This document shows, piece after piece, positions 54,530 through 62,844 of a stretch of DNA of 64,000 nucleotides (position 1 is the stretch's first letter; every line of letters starts with the position of its first letter). Both the position numbers and the translations under genes were made by a program. The stretch spans positions 372,001 to 436,000 of the forward strand of contig MKSV01000007.1 of NCBI GenBank assembly GCA_001897435.1, read 5' to 3'. This DNA is from Acidobacteriales bacterium 59-55. GTDB taxonomy: Bacteria; Acidobacteriota; Terriglobia; Terriglobales; Acidobacteriaceae. The notes under the pieces were generated by a model. That model made no database searches and was not told the DNA's origin. It saw only the letters and a program-made list of their open reading frames with translations.

Positions 54530-54919
54530 ATGACATTCACAAAAGTAATTTTGGCATTGGCATGTCTAATGCCCACCACAATTCTGGCACAGGAAGCAAA
54601 GGTGACGCAGCTCATGTCGAAAGACCTGACAAGAATTCCTGGTAAAGAAGGTCTGATGCTCACCGTGGAATATCCGCCGGGCAGTTCGGACCCAATACAT
54701 CGCCACAATGCATATGGGTTCATTTATGTGTTGGAAGGCTCGATCGTGATGCAGGTGAGAGGCGGAAAACAAGTGACTTTGACGCCAGGTCAAACCTTCT
54801 ACGAAGGCCCAGATGATGTCCACATCGTTGGCCGGAATGCAAGCAAAACCAAGCCAGCTAAATTTGTCGTGTTCTTTGTTAAGGACAAAGGCGCTCCCAT
54901 ACTGATGCCCGCTAAGTAG
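54530..54919 (+). CDS. Secreted cupin-domain protein
   Basis: A 129-aa protein with signal peptide (VILALACLMPTTILAQ) and one cupin barrel: PGSSDPIHRHNAYGFIYVLE (metal-binding HxH and E) and TLTPGQTFYEGPDDVHIVGR with the second-motif His. The C-terminus is KGAPILMPAK. A truncated 3' copy of a relative occurs at 61276-61361. Function of such exported cupins is unknown; they are frequent in oxidative-stress clusters. Confidence 0.88.
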   Translation: MTFTKVILALACLMPTTILAQEAKVTQLMSKDLTRIPGKEGLMLTVEYPPGSSDPIHRHNAYGFIYVLEGSIVMQVRGGKQVTLTPGQTFYEGPDDVHIVGRNASKTKPAKFVVFFVKDKGAPILMPAK

Positions 54920-54970
54920 AACCACAAACGCGAGTAGCTATGTTTGAAAAAGAGCGAAGGAGAAATTCAT

Positions 54971-55816
54971 ATGAGCACGATCACAGTGAAGGATGGCACG
55001 ACAATCTACTACAAAGACTGGGGCAAGGGCCCGGTCGTTACGTTTTCACACGGATGGCCGTTGAATTCCGATGCATGGGACGAGCAAATGCTTTTCCTGG
55101 TCCAGAATGGATTCCGCGTGGTCGCACACGACAGGCGAGGGCATGGCAGGTCGAGCCAGGCTTCGTGCGGAAACGACATGGATGGATACGCCGATGATCT
55201 TGCGGCGGTCATTGAGGCACTTGACCTCAGAAATGTCACTCTTGTAGGTCACTCAACTGGCGGGGGCGAAGTTGCGCGCTACATTGGACGTCACGGTACA
55301 AAGCGAGTGGCCGCAGCTGTCCTGATCGCCGCTGTGCCTCCGATACTGGTAAAGTCCGTCGCCAATCCTGAGGGTATCCCGATCGAAGTGTTCGACGGAT
55401 TGCGAAGCGGTCTTACCAAAGACCGTTCGCAGTTCTACAAAGACTTTGCCATGCCATTCTACGGTGCTAATCGGCCTGGTGCGAGCGTCTCGCAGGGGAT
55501 GCTGGAGCAGTTCTGGTTATGGAGCATGCAGGGCGGTCTCAAGAATATCTACGACAGCATCAAGGCGTTCTCAGAGACCGACTTCACTGAAGATCTCAAG
55601 AATTTCGATGTTCCAACACTGGTGATGCACGGTGAGGACGACCAGATCGTCCCGATAAACGATTCCGCAAAGAAATCAGTGAGGCTGATTAACGGCGCCA
55701 AGGCACTCTACTATCCAGGCAAACCACATGGCCTGACTTCGACGGATGCGGACCAGGTCAACGCGGACTTGCTGAAATTCGTGAAGTCCGTTCGAGAAGA
55801 TCGCGAGGCAGCCTGA
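54971..55816 (+). CDS. Alpha/beta hydrolase, non-haem haloperoxidase family
   Basis: A 281-aa protein from the ATG at 54971 (GAAGGAG ahead). Its start, [19 protein letters not shown], then [29 protein letters not shown] and the nucleophile elbow [10 protein letters not shown] (Ser), with a later [11 protein letters not shown] (Asp) and GKPHGL (His), are those of bacterial chloroperoxidase-type hydrolases. It probably works as an esterase/perhydrolase. Follows the cupin gene by 51 bp. Confidence 0.92.
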   Translation: MSTITVKDGTTIYYKDWGKGPVVTFSHGWPLNSDAWDEQMLFLVQNGFRVVAHDRRGHGRSSQASCGNDMDGYADDLAAVIEALDLRNVTLVGHSTGGGEVARYIGRHGTKRVAAAVLIAAVPPILVKSVANPEGIPIEVFDGLRSGLTKDRSQFYKDFAMPFYGANRPGASVSQGMLEQFWLWSMQGGLKNIYDSIKAFSETDFTEDLKNFDVPTLVMHGEDDQIVPINDSAKKSVRLINGAKALYYPGKPHGLTSTDADQVNADLLKFVKSVREDREAA

Positions 55817-56109
55817 ACGTTTATGAAGTCTTATGTTTGAAGCTTGTGCGCTGCCACGCAGGAGGAACGGAGTTTTCGCGATTTCTTCCGCTTATCACCA
55901 ACGAAGGAGAATCGCAGTCAGTTGGTGGACTCTGGGTGTGTGGCGCATAAGGAAACATTCGTGAATCAAGTCAAACGAACCTCGACAGAGGTTCGGCGGA
56001 AATGATCCGGGGTACTGCGGTGCCATCGATCACACCTGATGGGTGAAGCTGCTACTTCCATCGAAGTGTACGTAAGTAAAAGAAAGGGCGCGAGAGTAGG
56101 AGATCAATC

Positions 56110-56637
56110 ATGACGCAATCAGTGGACGGTGATAAGCGACGATTGACTGAATCTAAGACATCAGGACTGCGACCTGTAGCATCTGCTTTCCTTCGGCTTG
56201 CACTGGGAGCCGGCCTTCTTTCTGCCGTTGCTGACCGATTGGGGTTCTGGGGACCTCCAGGAACCTCTCTGGTTTCGTGGGGCAACTTTCAGAATTTCCT
56301 GCTCTACACCGCCAAGCTCAATCCCTGGTGCCCAGGCGCATGTCTTCCATTGCTCGGAGTAGTCGTGACTATCGCTGAGGCTGCACTGGGCATACTCCTA
56401 ATACTGGGCTTCGTAACACGGATGGCAGGATTGCTGACTGGGATGATCACACTGGCATTCGCTGCGGCAATGACGCTCGTACTCGGAGTTCATGCGCCGC
56501 TGAACTACTCGGCCTTCGTCTTCGCGGCAGCGTCGTTTCTTCTTGCATGCCAGGTTCCCGACCCGCTGAGCATAGACAGATTTCGCGAATTAAAGAGTCT
56601 GCACAAAGAACGAACAGAGGAATTACTCGCGAACTGA
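56110..56637 (+). CDS. DoxX-family membrane protein
   Basis: A 175-aa protein with four membrane spans: FLRLALGAGLLSAVADRLGF (the DoxX start), LLGVVVTIAEAALGILLILG, MAGLLTGMITLAFAAAMTL and YSAFVFAAASFLLACQVPD. DoxX proteins act with oxidoreductases in thiol stress. A GAGTAGGAGATCAATC leader precedes the ATG. Confidence 0.88.
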   Translation: MTQSVDGDKRRLTESKTSGLRPVASAFLRLALGAGLLSAVADRLGFWGPPGTSLVSWGNFQNFLLYTAKLNPWCPGACLPLLGVVVTIAEAALGILLILGFVTRMAGLLTGMITLAFAAAMTLVLGVHAPLNYSAFVFAAASFLLACQVPDPLSIDRFRELKSLHKERTEELLAN

Positions 56638-56753
56638 AAAACCAAATTTTCGCGAAAAACATGACTATCTCTTCGGGATTGGAATGACGGCACACCCAGA
56701 CACTTTGTCTTGAATTGTGAACTATATCCGCACCGCAATAGAAGAGGTTACTA

Positions 56754-57386
56754 ATGGCCACTTATTCAGGTACCAATTACGCTAAGAAAGACATCATTAG
56801 TGCAGTTGCCCATGTGCTGTGCGAAGAACGAGCAACGGTCACTAATATCGAATCGGCTGTTGACAAAGCAGGGATTGATCGGGACGACGTCATCGCCAAG
56901 TTCGGATCGATGCACGGTCTTATCCTGGAAATGGTCTCCGACCTGTCGGGGGCACTTACACAGCCCTTGGAAGACCGCGCAACGGATCGAACAGTACGAG
57001 ATGTACTGATTGACTTCGGAAATCGGCTTGCCAATGCCTATTCTGTCTCACATCTAATCGCTCTCTATCGGATTGCGTTGACCGAGGCCACTCGCCATTC
57101 GGGCATAGGAAGAAAATTTTTCAAGAGAGGCCCTGGAAAGCTCACCAAGTGTCTCGCACAGTATCTGGAATTTTCAGCCCGGCGATTCAGCCAGATTCCA
57201 ATAGACAATCCGAAGCGCGTCGCGGAAACGTTTCTTAGCCTGCTCGGAGACAATGTTGAATTATTCGATGCAATGGCTTCTACAAGAACTTCAGCTGCCA
57301 AGGATCACGGCGATGCCGTAATTGAAGCTGTAGAGCTCTTTTGTCACGGCATCGTAACGGGAGGGCCCTCATGCAGACTCTTGTAA
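56754..57386 (+). CDS. TetR-family regulator
   Basis: A 210-aa protein. The N-terminal 50 residues form a TetR HTH (AKKDIISAVAHVLCEERATV, TNIESAVDKAGIDRDDVIAK, FGSMHGLILEMV); the remainder is the helical AefR-like ligand domain (LIALYRIALTEATRHSGIGR, FFKRGPGKL). Its end overlaps the next gene, which carries a second ligand domain of the same type, by 16 bp. Confidence 0.85.
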   Translation: MATYSGTNYAKKDIISAVAHVLCEERATVTNIESAVDKAGIDRDDVIAKFGSMHGLILEMVSDLSGALTQPLEDRATDRTVRDVLIDFGNRLANAYSVSHLIALYRIALTEATRHSGIGRKFFKRGPGKLTKCLAQYLEFSARRFSQIPIDNPKRVAETFLSLLGDNVELFDAMASTRTSAAKDHGDAVIEAVELFCHGIVTGGPSCRLL

Positions 57387-58483
57387 GCAAATTGCTTTCA
57401 CGACCCAGGTTTATATCGAGACGAGCTCCGAAGTCTCACATTGCCGGCGTTCCAGATGAGTTGGCCATAGAGATAGATCACAACGGTTCCCCTATTACCA
57501 AGAGACCATCCGAGTGGTTCGTATGTTTCGTGCCCGGGCTGCAGAAACAATGGTGGCACGGGTTTACCAACCCGAGGCATAAACACGTTTTTGCGCTAAA
57601 GATGATCGGAGGCGGCCAATGGCTCATCTTCGAACCATGGTGGAATCGAATTATGGTGACCGTCCTTGGCATGGATGAGGCGGTGAAGTTTTTGCGCTGG
57701 GGTGCCCTGGGTAGCATCTTGAAGGTTACGGAAAGAATACCGGGCGACGGAAGCCAGGCGCGCGGATGGGCAAATTGCGCTGTGCAGATCTCGTTGATGC
57801 TTGGTAGGTCGTATTGGACGTGGACGCCACATGGGCTGTATAAGCGGCTCTCAGCAGAGGATGGCGTCGAACCGGTTAACCTGGCTGACTTTCTTGAAGA
57901 GAAATTGATCTCGACGGCGCAGAGAGCAGCCGTGAAAAGTTTGGGAGACGTTTCCGCGCTCACCAAGCTCTCGCCCGAAGCTGCTTTCATGGAACTCGGA
58001 AAGCGAATTTCCAAGATCATGTTTTCTCTGAGTTCTCTAAGTCTCTACCGTTTCGCTGTATCTGAGGCGCCACGCTTCCCAGCTGCGGCAGAGGCCTTCT
58101 TTACGCACGGACCGCATCAGGCGGGGGCCTCGGTTAAGGCGCTCATTTCACATTTTTGTGGGCGAGGACAGTTCCGTCACTGTGATCAGGAGAGAACCTC
58201 ACGAGCCTTTCTTTCCATGTTGCGAGGGAACCTCTATATGGAGATTGCTTTGGGGTGTCGAACCGAACCCAATGAAAGAGATTTGGAGTCACGCACTAAA
58301 TCTGTGGTCGAAGCCTTTCTCCGTGGGGAAGTCTTTCTCCACGGGCCAGAAGGATTGCCTGTAAGACCTTTGAAGAACCGCCGAGAGGAAGAGGAAATGT
58401 TTGCGACCGTGAATGAAAAGAACAGGCTCGGACTGCTCGCGCACGTCGAGGAAACTGAAACGCCAGCGGAACTTGCGAGCTGA
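57371..58483 (+). CDS. Fusion: phage-type domain plus orphan TetR C-terminal domain
   Basis: A 370-aa protein from the ATG at 57371 (GGAGGG six bases ahead). Residues ~30-170 match a domain I know from phage hypothetical proteins: CFVPGLQKQWWHGF, RHKHVFALKMIGGGQWLIFE, then WANCAVQISLMLGR and WTWTPHGLYKRL. A Cys (in NCAVQ) and a His (in HKHVFAL) could form a papain-like pair. Residues ~185-345 are a TetR AefR-like ligand domain (LYRFAVSEAPRFPAAAEAFF, FLSMLRGNLYMEIALG) without any HTH. The preceding gene supplies HTH plus the same ligand fold, and the 16-bp overlap couples them. The fusion is clear; its action is unknown. Confidence 0.7.
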   Translation: MQTLVSKLLSRPRFISRRAPKSHIAGVPDELAIEIDHNGSPITKRPSEWFVCFVPGLQKQWWHGFTNPRHKHVFALKMIGGGQWLIFEPWWNRIMVTVLGMDEAVKFLRWGALGSILKVTERIPGDGSQARGWANCAVQISLMLGRSYWTWTPHGLYKRLSAEDGVEPVNLADFLEEKLISTAQRAAVKSLGDVSALTKLSPEAAFMELGKRISKIMFSLSSLSLYRFAVSEAPRFPAAAEAFFTHGPHQAGASVKALISHFCGRGQFRHCDQERTSRAFLSMLRGNLYMEIALGCRTEPNERDLESRTKSVVEAFLRGEVFLHGPEGLPVRPLKNRREEEEMFATVNEKNRLGLLAHVEETETPAELAS

Positions 58484-58588
58484 CTTAATCCTTACAGGGT
58501 TAGTTAGCGATCGTCCCGTAGATTCGCCACCAGTTTGTCACACTCAAACAGTGCATTGGATCCGAACCTTCATGCGAGGGAGATATGT

Positions 58589-59305
58589 ATGGCAGATAAG
58601 AAGACAGCAATCGTTACCGGAGCGTCACGGGGCATTGGCGCAGAATTGGTTGAGGCCTTCCTGAACGAAGGCTATAACGTCGTCGCAACGTCTCGTCACG
58701 TCAGTCAATCGTGGACTGCTTCACCAAGCTTGCTTCTCGTTGATGGCGATATCGGCAAGGAGGAGACTGCTGTCAAAACCGTCGAAACTGCGATCAAGCA
58801 CTTCGATACCATCGATGTTCTGGTGAACAATGCAGGCATCTTCCGTGGCCGGCCGTTCACGGAGTTTACTACCGAGGACTTCAATGCCCTGGTGTCGACC
58901 AATCTACTGGGCTTCCTCTACATCACCCAGCTTACTGTGAAGCAGATGCTGAGACAGAAATATGGGAACGTTGTGACCATCACCGCATCTTCTGCCGATC
59001 AGCCAATCGCAGGCATAAATGGCTCGGTTGCAATGATCACCAAGGGAGGCCTGAATACGATTGTCCGGAGTCTCGCAATCGAGTATGCAAAAGAAGGCAT
59101 CCGCTTCAACGCCGTCGCTCCAGGCATTGTGGACACGCCGATGCACACAAACGATTCCAAGGATTTTCTCAAGACGTTGCAGCCTATGGGAAAGATCGGA
59201 AGCATAAAAGATATCGCTGATGCCGTTCTCTACCTGTCACAGGCGAATCAGGTAACCGGCGAAGTGCTCCACGTAGATGGTGGTGCTCATGCAGGCCGTT
59301 GGTAG
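58589..59305 (+). CDS. SDR-family protein with substituted catalytic tyrosine
   Basis: A 238-aa SDR from the ATG at 58589. TGASRGIG and LVNNAGIFRGRP are intact, TITASSADQP supplies Ser, but the expected YxxxK reads AMITK: Lys is kept and Tyr replaced by Ala. C-terminal APGIVDTPMH and VLHVDGGAHAGRW are typical. A clade of SDRs with (V)AxxTKGGLN shares this loss, so catalysis may differ or be absent. It precedes the NADH dehydrogenase gene by 38 bp. Confidence 0.88.
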   Translation: MADKKTAIVTGASRGIGAELVEAFLNEGYNVVATSRHVSQSWTASPSLLLVDGDIGKEETAVKTVETAIKHFDTIDVLVNNAGIFRGRPFTEFTTEDFNALVSTNLLGFLYITQLTVKQMLRQKYGNVVTITASSADQPIAGINGSVAMITKGGLNTIVRSLAIEYAKEGIRFNAVAPGIVDTPMHTNDSKDFLKTLQPMGKIGSIKDIADAVLYLSQANQVTGEVLHVDGGAHAGRW

Positions 59306-59343
59306 GTGACAGACAGATCGCCCGCATCATGGTGAGGACTGAT

Positions 59344-60723
59344 ATGAAAAGAATTGTTATTGTAGGCGGTGGATATGCGGGGTTCTATACGGCGCTCGGG
59401 CTGGAAAGAAAGCTAATTAGGAGCGATGAGGCTGAGGTGATTTTGATAGATCCTCGCCCGTACATGACCTATCAGCCCTTTCTTCCCGAGGTCCTGGCAG
59501 GCTCCATTGAGCCGCGGGATGCTCTCGTCTCTTTGCGGAAGAATCTGCCGCGAACGCGCGTGATATCGGGTTCCGTTGTTCAAATAACTCATGCAGATAA
59601 AGCGGTGATTGTGCGGCCGTATGCTGGGGATGACTATGCTCTAAGCTATGACGTCATCGTGGTGACGGCGGGAGTTGTCACGCGTACGTTTCCTGTCGCC
59701 GGACTCAAGCAGGGAGCAATTGGACTCAAGCACGTGGAGGAAGCCATCGCTATCCGCAATCGGCTCATCGCTTCCTTCGACCGGGCCGCTGCTGAATTGA
59801 CAGTTGGGCCTCAACGCAGGCGTCTTCTCACGGCGATCGTTGTTGGCGGTGGCTTTACCGGTGTCGAAGGATTTGGCGAACTCCTTTCTCTTGCAGAATG
59901 TTTGTTGCCCTACTATCCAGAATTGAAACGAGAAGACCTCGATCTTCGATTGGTGCAGGCGTCTAATCGAATATTGCCAGAGGTATCCGAGAGAACTGCG
60001 GCTCGCGTCCTAAAGTCGCTTGAACGTCGAGGTGCGCAGGTTCATCTGAACACACAAGTCGTTTCAGCGGTGAATGGCCGTGTAGTGTTGTCGACGGGTG
60101 AGCAATTCGATACTAATGTCATCGTTTGGGCCGCTGGCAACGGCGCCAATCCTATCATCGCCAAACACACGGATCTTCCCGTTGACTCTCGAGGTTTTCT
60201 GATCGTCCGTGCTGACCTCCGTGTGGGCACGGAAGATCTGTTGATCAGGGATGCCTGGGGAGCGGGAGACGACGCGAGTGTTCCAGATCTCTCTGCAGAT
60301 TCGCCGACCGGTAGAGTTGTTGCGAACGCGCAAAACGCGGTGCGGCAAGGGCGCCTTCTAGCCGCCAACATTGTGGCGTCTCTTCGTGGGAGATCAGCGA
60401 GACAATATGTTCACCGTAATCTAGGAACAATTGCGACGCTCGGTGTGGGGAGTGGTGCCTTCCAGTCAGGGCGCGTAGGATTTACCGGCTTCGTCGCTTG
60501 GTTGATCCATCGGGCCTATCATGTCTATGCAGTTCCAACATGGGAGCGGAAAGTGCGTGTATTGACTGGTTGGTGCATCAGCGCACTGTTTGGCCGTGAC
60601 ATTGTCTCGATTGAAGATGAACAGCATCCGCGAGCGGCTTTTGTACGAGCCGGAATCCCCGAACATCACACAACGTTTATGTGTGATGAGAGCACCACAA
60701 ACGAAGTGGTGAACACTGCATAA
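59344..60723 (+). CDS. ndh: Type II NADH dehydrogenase (NDH-2)
   Basis: A 459-aa flavoprotein from the ATG at 59344. IVIVGGGYAGFYTALGLE binds FAD, IVVGGGFTGVEGFGEL binds NADH, and VIVWAAG and DAWGAGDDASVP are the second FAD motifs. The C-terminal amphipathic membrane anchor (GFTGFVAWLIHRAYHVYAVP, RVLTGWCISALFGRD) is typical of NDH-2. It transfers electrons from NADH to quinone without proton pumping. Confidence 0.92.
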   Translation: MKRIVIVGGGYAGFYTALGLERKLIRSDEAEVILIDPRPYMTYQPFLPEVLAGSIEPRDALVSLRKNLPRTRVISGSVVQITHADKAVIVRPYAGDDYALSYDVIVVTAGVVTRTFPVAGLKQGAIGLKHVEEAIAIRNRLIASFDRAAAELTVGPQRRRLLTAIVVGGGFTGVEGFGELLSLAECLLPYYPELKREDLDLRLVQASNRILPEVSERTAARVLKSLERRGAQVHLNTQVVSAVNGRVVLSTGEQFDTNVIVWAAGNGANPIIAKHTDLPVDSRGFLIVRADLRVGTEDLLIRDAWGAGDDASVPDLSADSPTGRVVANAQNAVRQGRLLAANIVASLRGRSARQYVHRNLGTIATLGVGSGAFQSGRVGFTGFVAWLIHRAYHVYAVPTWERKVRVLTGWCISALFGRDIVSIEDEQHPRAAFVRAGIPEHHTTFMCDESTTNEVVNTA

Positions 60724-61072
60724 ATCGCAAATTGAAGACCGACCTCGTCACACATATTTCACTGTTCCGTCCTCACATTGGCCGTTCTATATCTCACGGA
60801 ACAAGATGATCGTTCGCATGTTCTCCGTGACGATGAAGTCCGCATGTCGACAAATTTCGTGTCCTTGGATCGCCGCTTTATTGCCGCGGTGATTGCTCGA
60901 CTTCACGCCCAAATATCCGATCCTTTAGCAGACTGAGCGCTGGGAATGGGCTTCGAGCTTGTGGATCTGCGCGTCCATACGATGATTTCGACGTGCACCA
61001 TCGAGCAAATTCAACCCCACACCTCAATTGTTTCGTTCATTGCGACACCCGCCACTATTCTAAGTTCTAAAC

Positions 61073-61124
61073 ACGATATGTCGTGACTCAAAAGCTGTCA
61101 CCATGGCTGGATAACGACATATCG
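61073..61124. promoter_or_regulatory. Paired palindromic element, copy 2
   Basis: CGATATGTCGT (61074-61084) and its exact inverse ACGACATATCG (61114-61124), 40 bp apart start to start. The flanks ACGATATGTCGTGA and GGATAACGACATATCGG are shared with the copy at 53.15 kb. It lies ~260 bp upstream of the TolC gene. Confidence 0.55.
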
Positions 61125-61275
61125 GTAGTTGCCTGGAATGGTTCGGACATCCCATCACGGTAAGTACCTTGTGTTGTATGCGGTTTAGCTACTAACAGCA
61201 TTTCGCCTTGATTTGGCAGGGCGTGTGCATCCCTTACTGTCGAAAGCAAATGAATTCGGAAGTCTGCGGACAACA

Positions 61276-61361
61276 AGGAACGCAAGCGATACCAAGCCGG
61301 AGAAAATTCGCCCGGTTCTCCAGAGGACAAAGACGTTCCGGTGCTGGTGCCCGCCAAATAA
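61276..61361 (+). pseudogene. Frameshifted 3' remnant of a cupin gene
   Basis: Reads RNASDTKPEK in one frame, then, after a 1-nt deletion, DKDVPVLVPAK and a stop. The intact cupin at 54.5 kb ends RNASKTKPAK...DKGAPILMPAK. The remnant is 86 nt against 87 nt, and the bases after the stop (CCACAAA, CGCG, GTAG, TATG) also match at both places. Confidence 0.7.
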
Positions 61362-61381
61362 CCCACAAATCGCGGGTAGTT

Positions 61382-62815
61382 ATGGATCGGTCAGATATGA
61401 ATCAGGAAACTAAAAACCGGACAAGGCAATGGTTGCTCAGAGGAAATCTCCGGGTTGCACTCTTGCTTATCACCTTCGGAGCGCAGATTCACTTGGCAAA
61501 GGCGCAGAATAAACAATTCAGTGGCGCGCACATCCAACCTGCAATGCTGGCGAATGCACCTTTCAGCAGGCTGAAGCTTACACTGGCCGGAGCTGTTGAT
61601 CTGGCGCTCAAGCAGAATCTCGACATCCAGATAGCCAATATCGAAACCGCGAGTAAACAGCAGGATCGTTTGATCTCGCGCTCGGAGTTGCTTCCACATG
61701 TGAGCTTTGATGCGGACGACGCTATCACGCGATACAACACGAAGGCCCAGCTAGGTATCCAGCCCTCAATTATTCCCCATGAAGTCGGCCCGTACCAGTC
61801 CATTCACGTCGGACCAACATTCTCAACTCCGATTTTCGATCTGACTCTGATTCGTCAATACCAAGCGAGCGGACACCGTTTGCTCGCAACGCGCGCCGAT
61901 GAGCAAACAGTCCACGAAGGTACTGTCCTGCTGGCTGTTAGCGAATACATGGCGCATCTTCGCGCGCTCGCCAGCATCACCGCTGCTGAGTCGCGCGTAG
62001 AGCTGGCCGACCGGCTGGCGCATCAGGCGCAAGACCTGCTAAACGATGGTGTAGCGAGCAAGATTGACGTGTCGCGGGCTCAAGTACGGCTCAGAGAAGA
62101 GAAACAAGTGTTGGTTGATGACCAGCGTGATGCGGAGACTACTCTCTATGCGCTGAAGCGCATCCTGAACGTTCCAGACGGCGAGCAGGTCGAGTTCGCT
62201 GACCAGCAAAACTTTTTTTCGACACCTTCGCTCGATGTTTCCGATCCGCTGTCAACCGCGCTTGAACAACGCCCCGAATTGCACGCTCTGTCTGAGAGCA
62301 TCAAGGCGGCTGAATCGGCACACAAAGCGGCTGTGGCGGAATCCATGCCGAATCTGACCTTTGAGGGGAGATGGAATGAGCAGGGGCAGACGTTCAGCAC
62401 GCTGACTCCCGGATATGAATATCGATTCAATGTGAGGATTCCCATCTTCACCGGCGGACGGCTTAGCGCCGAGAGGAAGAGCACGGCACTGGCAGAGCAA
62501 CGGACGCAGAAACAACTCGCCCAGGAACGGAATCTAGTAACCGAGCAGGTGCGCGATGGGCAGGTTGCGTTACAAGCAGCCTTGCACCAGGTGGAGCTTG
62601 GCCGACAGGAAGTGCAACTGGCCAATGAGGAAGTCTCGCTTTCGCAAGGGCGCTTTCAGTCGGGCGTAAGCGACAACATTGAGGTCACGACCGCGCAGGA
62701 TGCGCTTGCTCGAGCGAACGACACGGAAATTGGCGCGCTGTTCCATTACAACATCGCACGTGCGCAGCTCGCGCGCGCAATTGGCAGTGTAGAGCGGACC
62801 TATACCCACCCCTAA
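61382..62815 (+). CDS. TolC-family outer-membrane efflux protein
   Basis: A protein of 477 aa from 61382 (or 472 from 61397); neither start has a strong ribosome-binding site. A signal-like stretch (LRVALLLITFGAQIHLAKAQ) precedes two TolC/OEP repeats with long coiled coils: LTLAGAVDLALKQNLDIQIA, YQSIHVGPTFSTPIFDLTLI, VPDGEQVEF, RPELHALSESIKAAESAHKA, YEYRFNVRIPIFTGGRLSAE. It forms the outer-membrane channel of a tripartite pump with the EmrA-like gene 29 bp downstream. Confidence 0.9.
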   Translation: MDRSDMNQETKNRTRQWLLRGNLRVALLLITFGAQIHLAKAQNKQFSGAHIQPAMLANAPFSRLKLTLAGAVDLALKQNLDIQIANIETASKQQDRLISRSELLPHVSFDADDAITRYNTKAQLGIQPSIIPHEVGPYQSIHVGPTFSTPIFDLTLIRQYQASGHRLLATRADEQTVHEGTVLLAVSEYMAHLRALASITAAESRVELADRLAHQAQDLLNDGVASKIDVSRAQVRLREEKQVLVDDQRDAETTLYALKRILNVPDGEQVEFADQQNFFSTPSLDVSDPLSTALEQRPELHALSESIKAAESAHKAAVAESMPNLTFEGRWNEQGQTFSTLTPGYEYRFNVRIPIFTGGRLSAERKSTALAEQRTQKQLAQERNLVTEQVRDGQVALQAALHQVELGRQEVQLANEEVSLSQGRFQSGVSDNIEVTTAQDALARANDTEIGALFHYNIARAQLARAIGSVERTYTHP

Positions 62816-62844
62816 TACATACATATTTGATAGAGGACAAGGCC

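Larger units (their letters stand above)
60724..61381. other. Intergenic ahead of the efflux operon
   Basis: About 660 bp. It contains copy 2 of the paired palindromic element (61073-61124) and the cupin 3' remnant (61276-61361). The first 350 bp show nothing recognisable. Confidence 0.5.
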
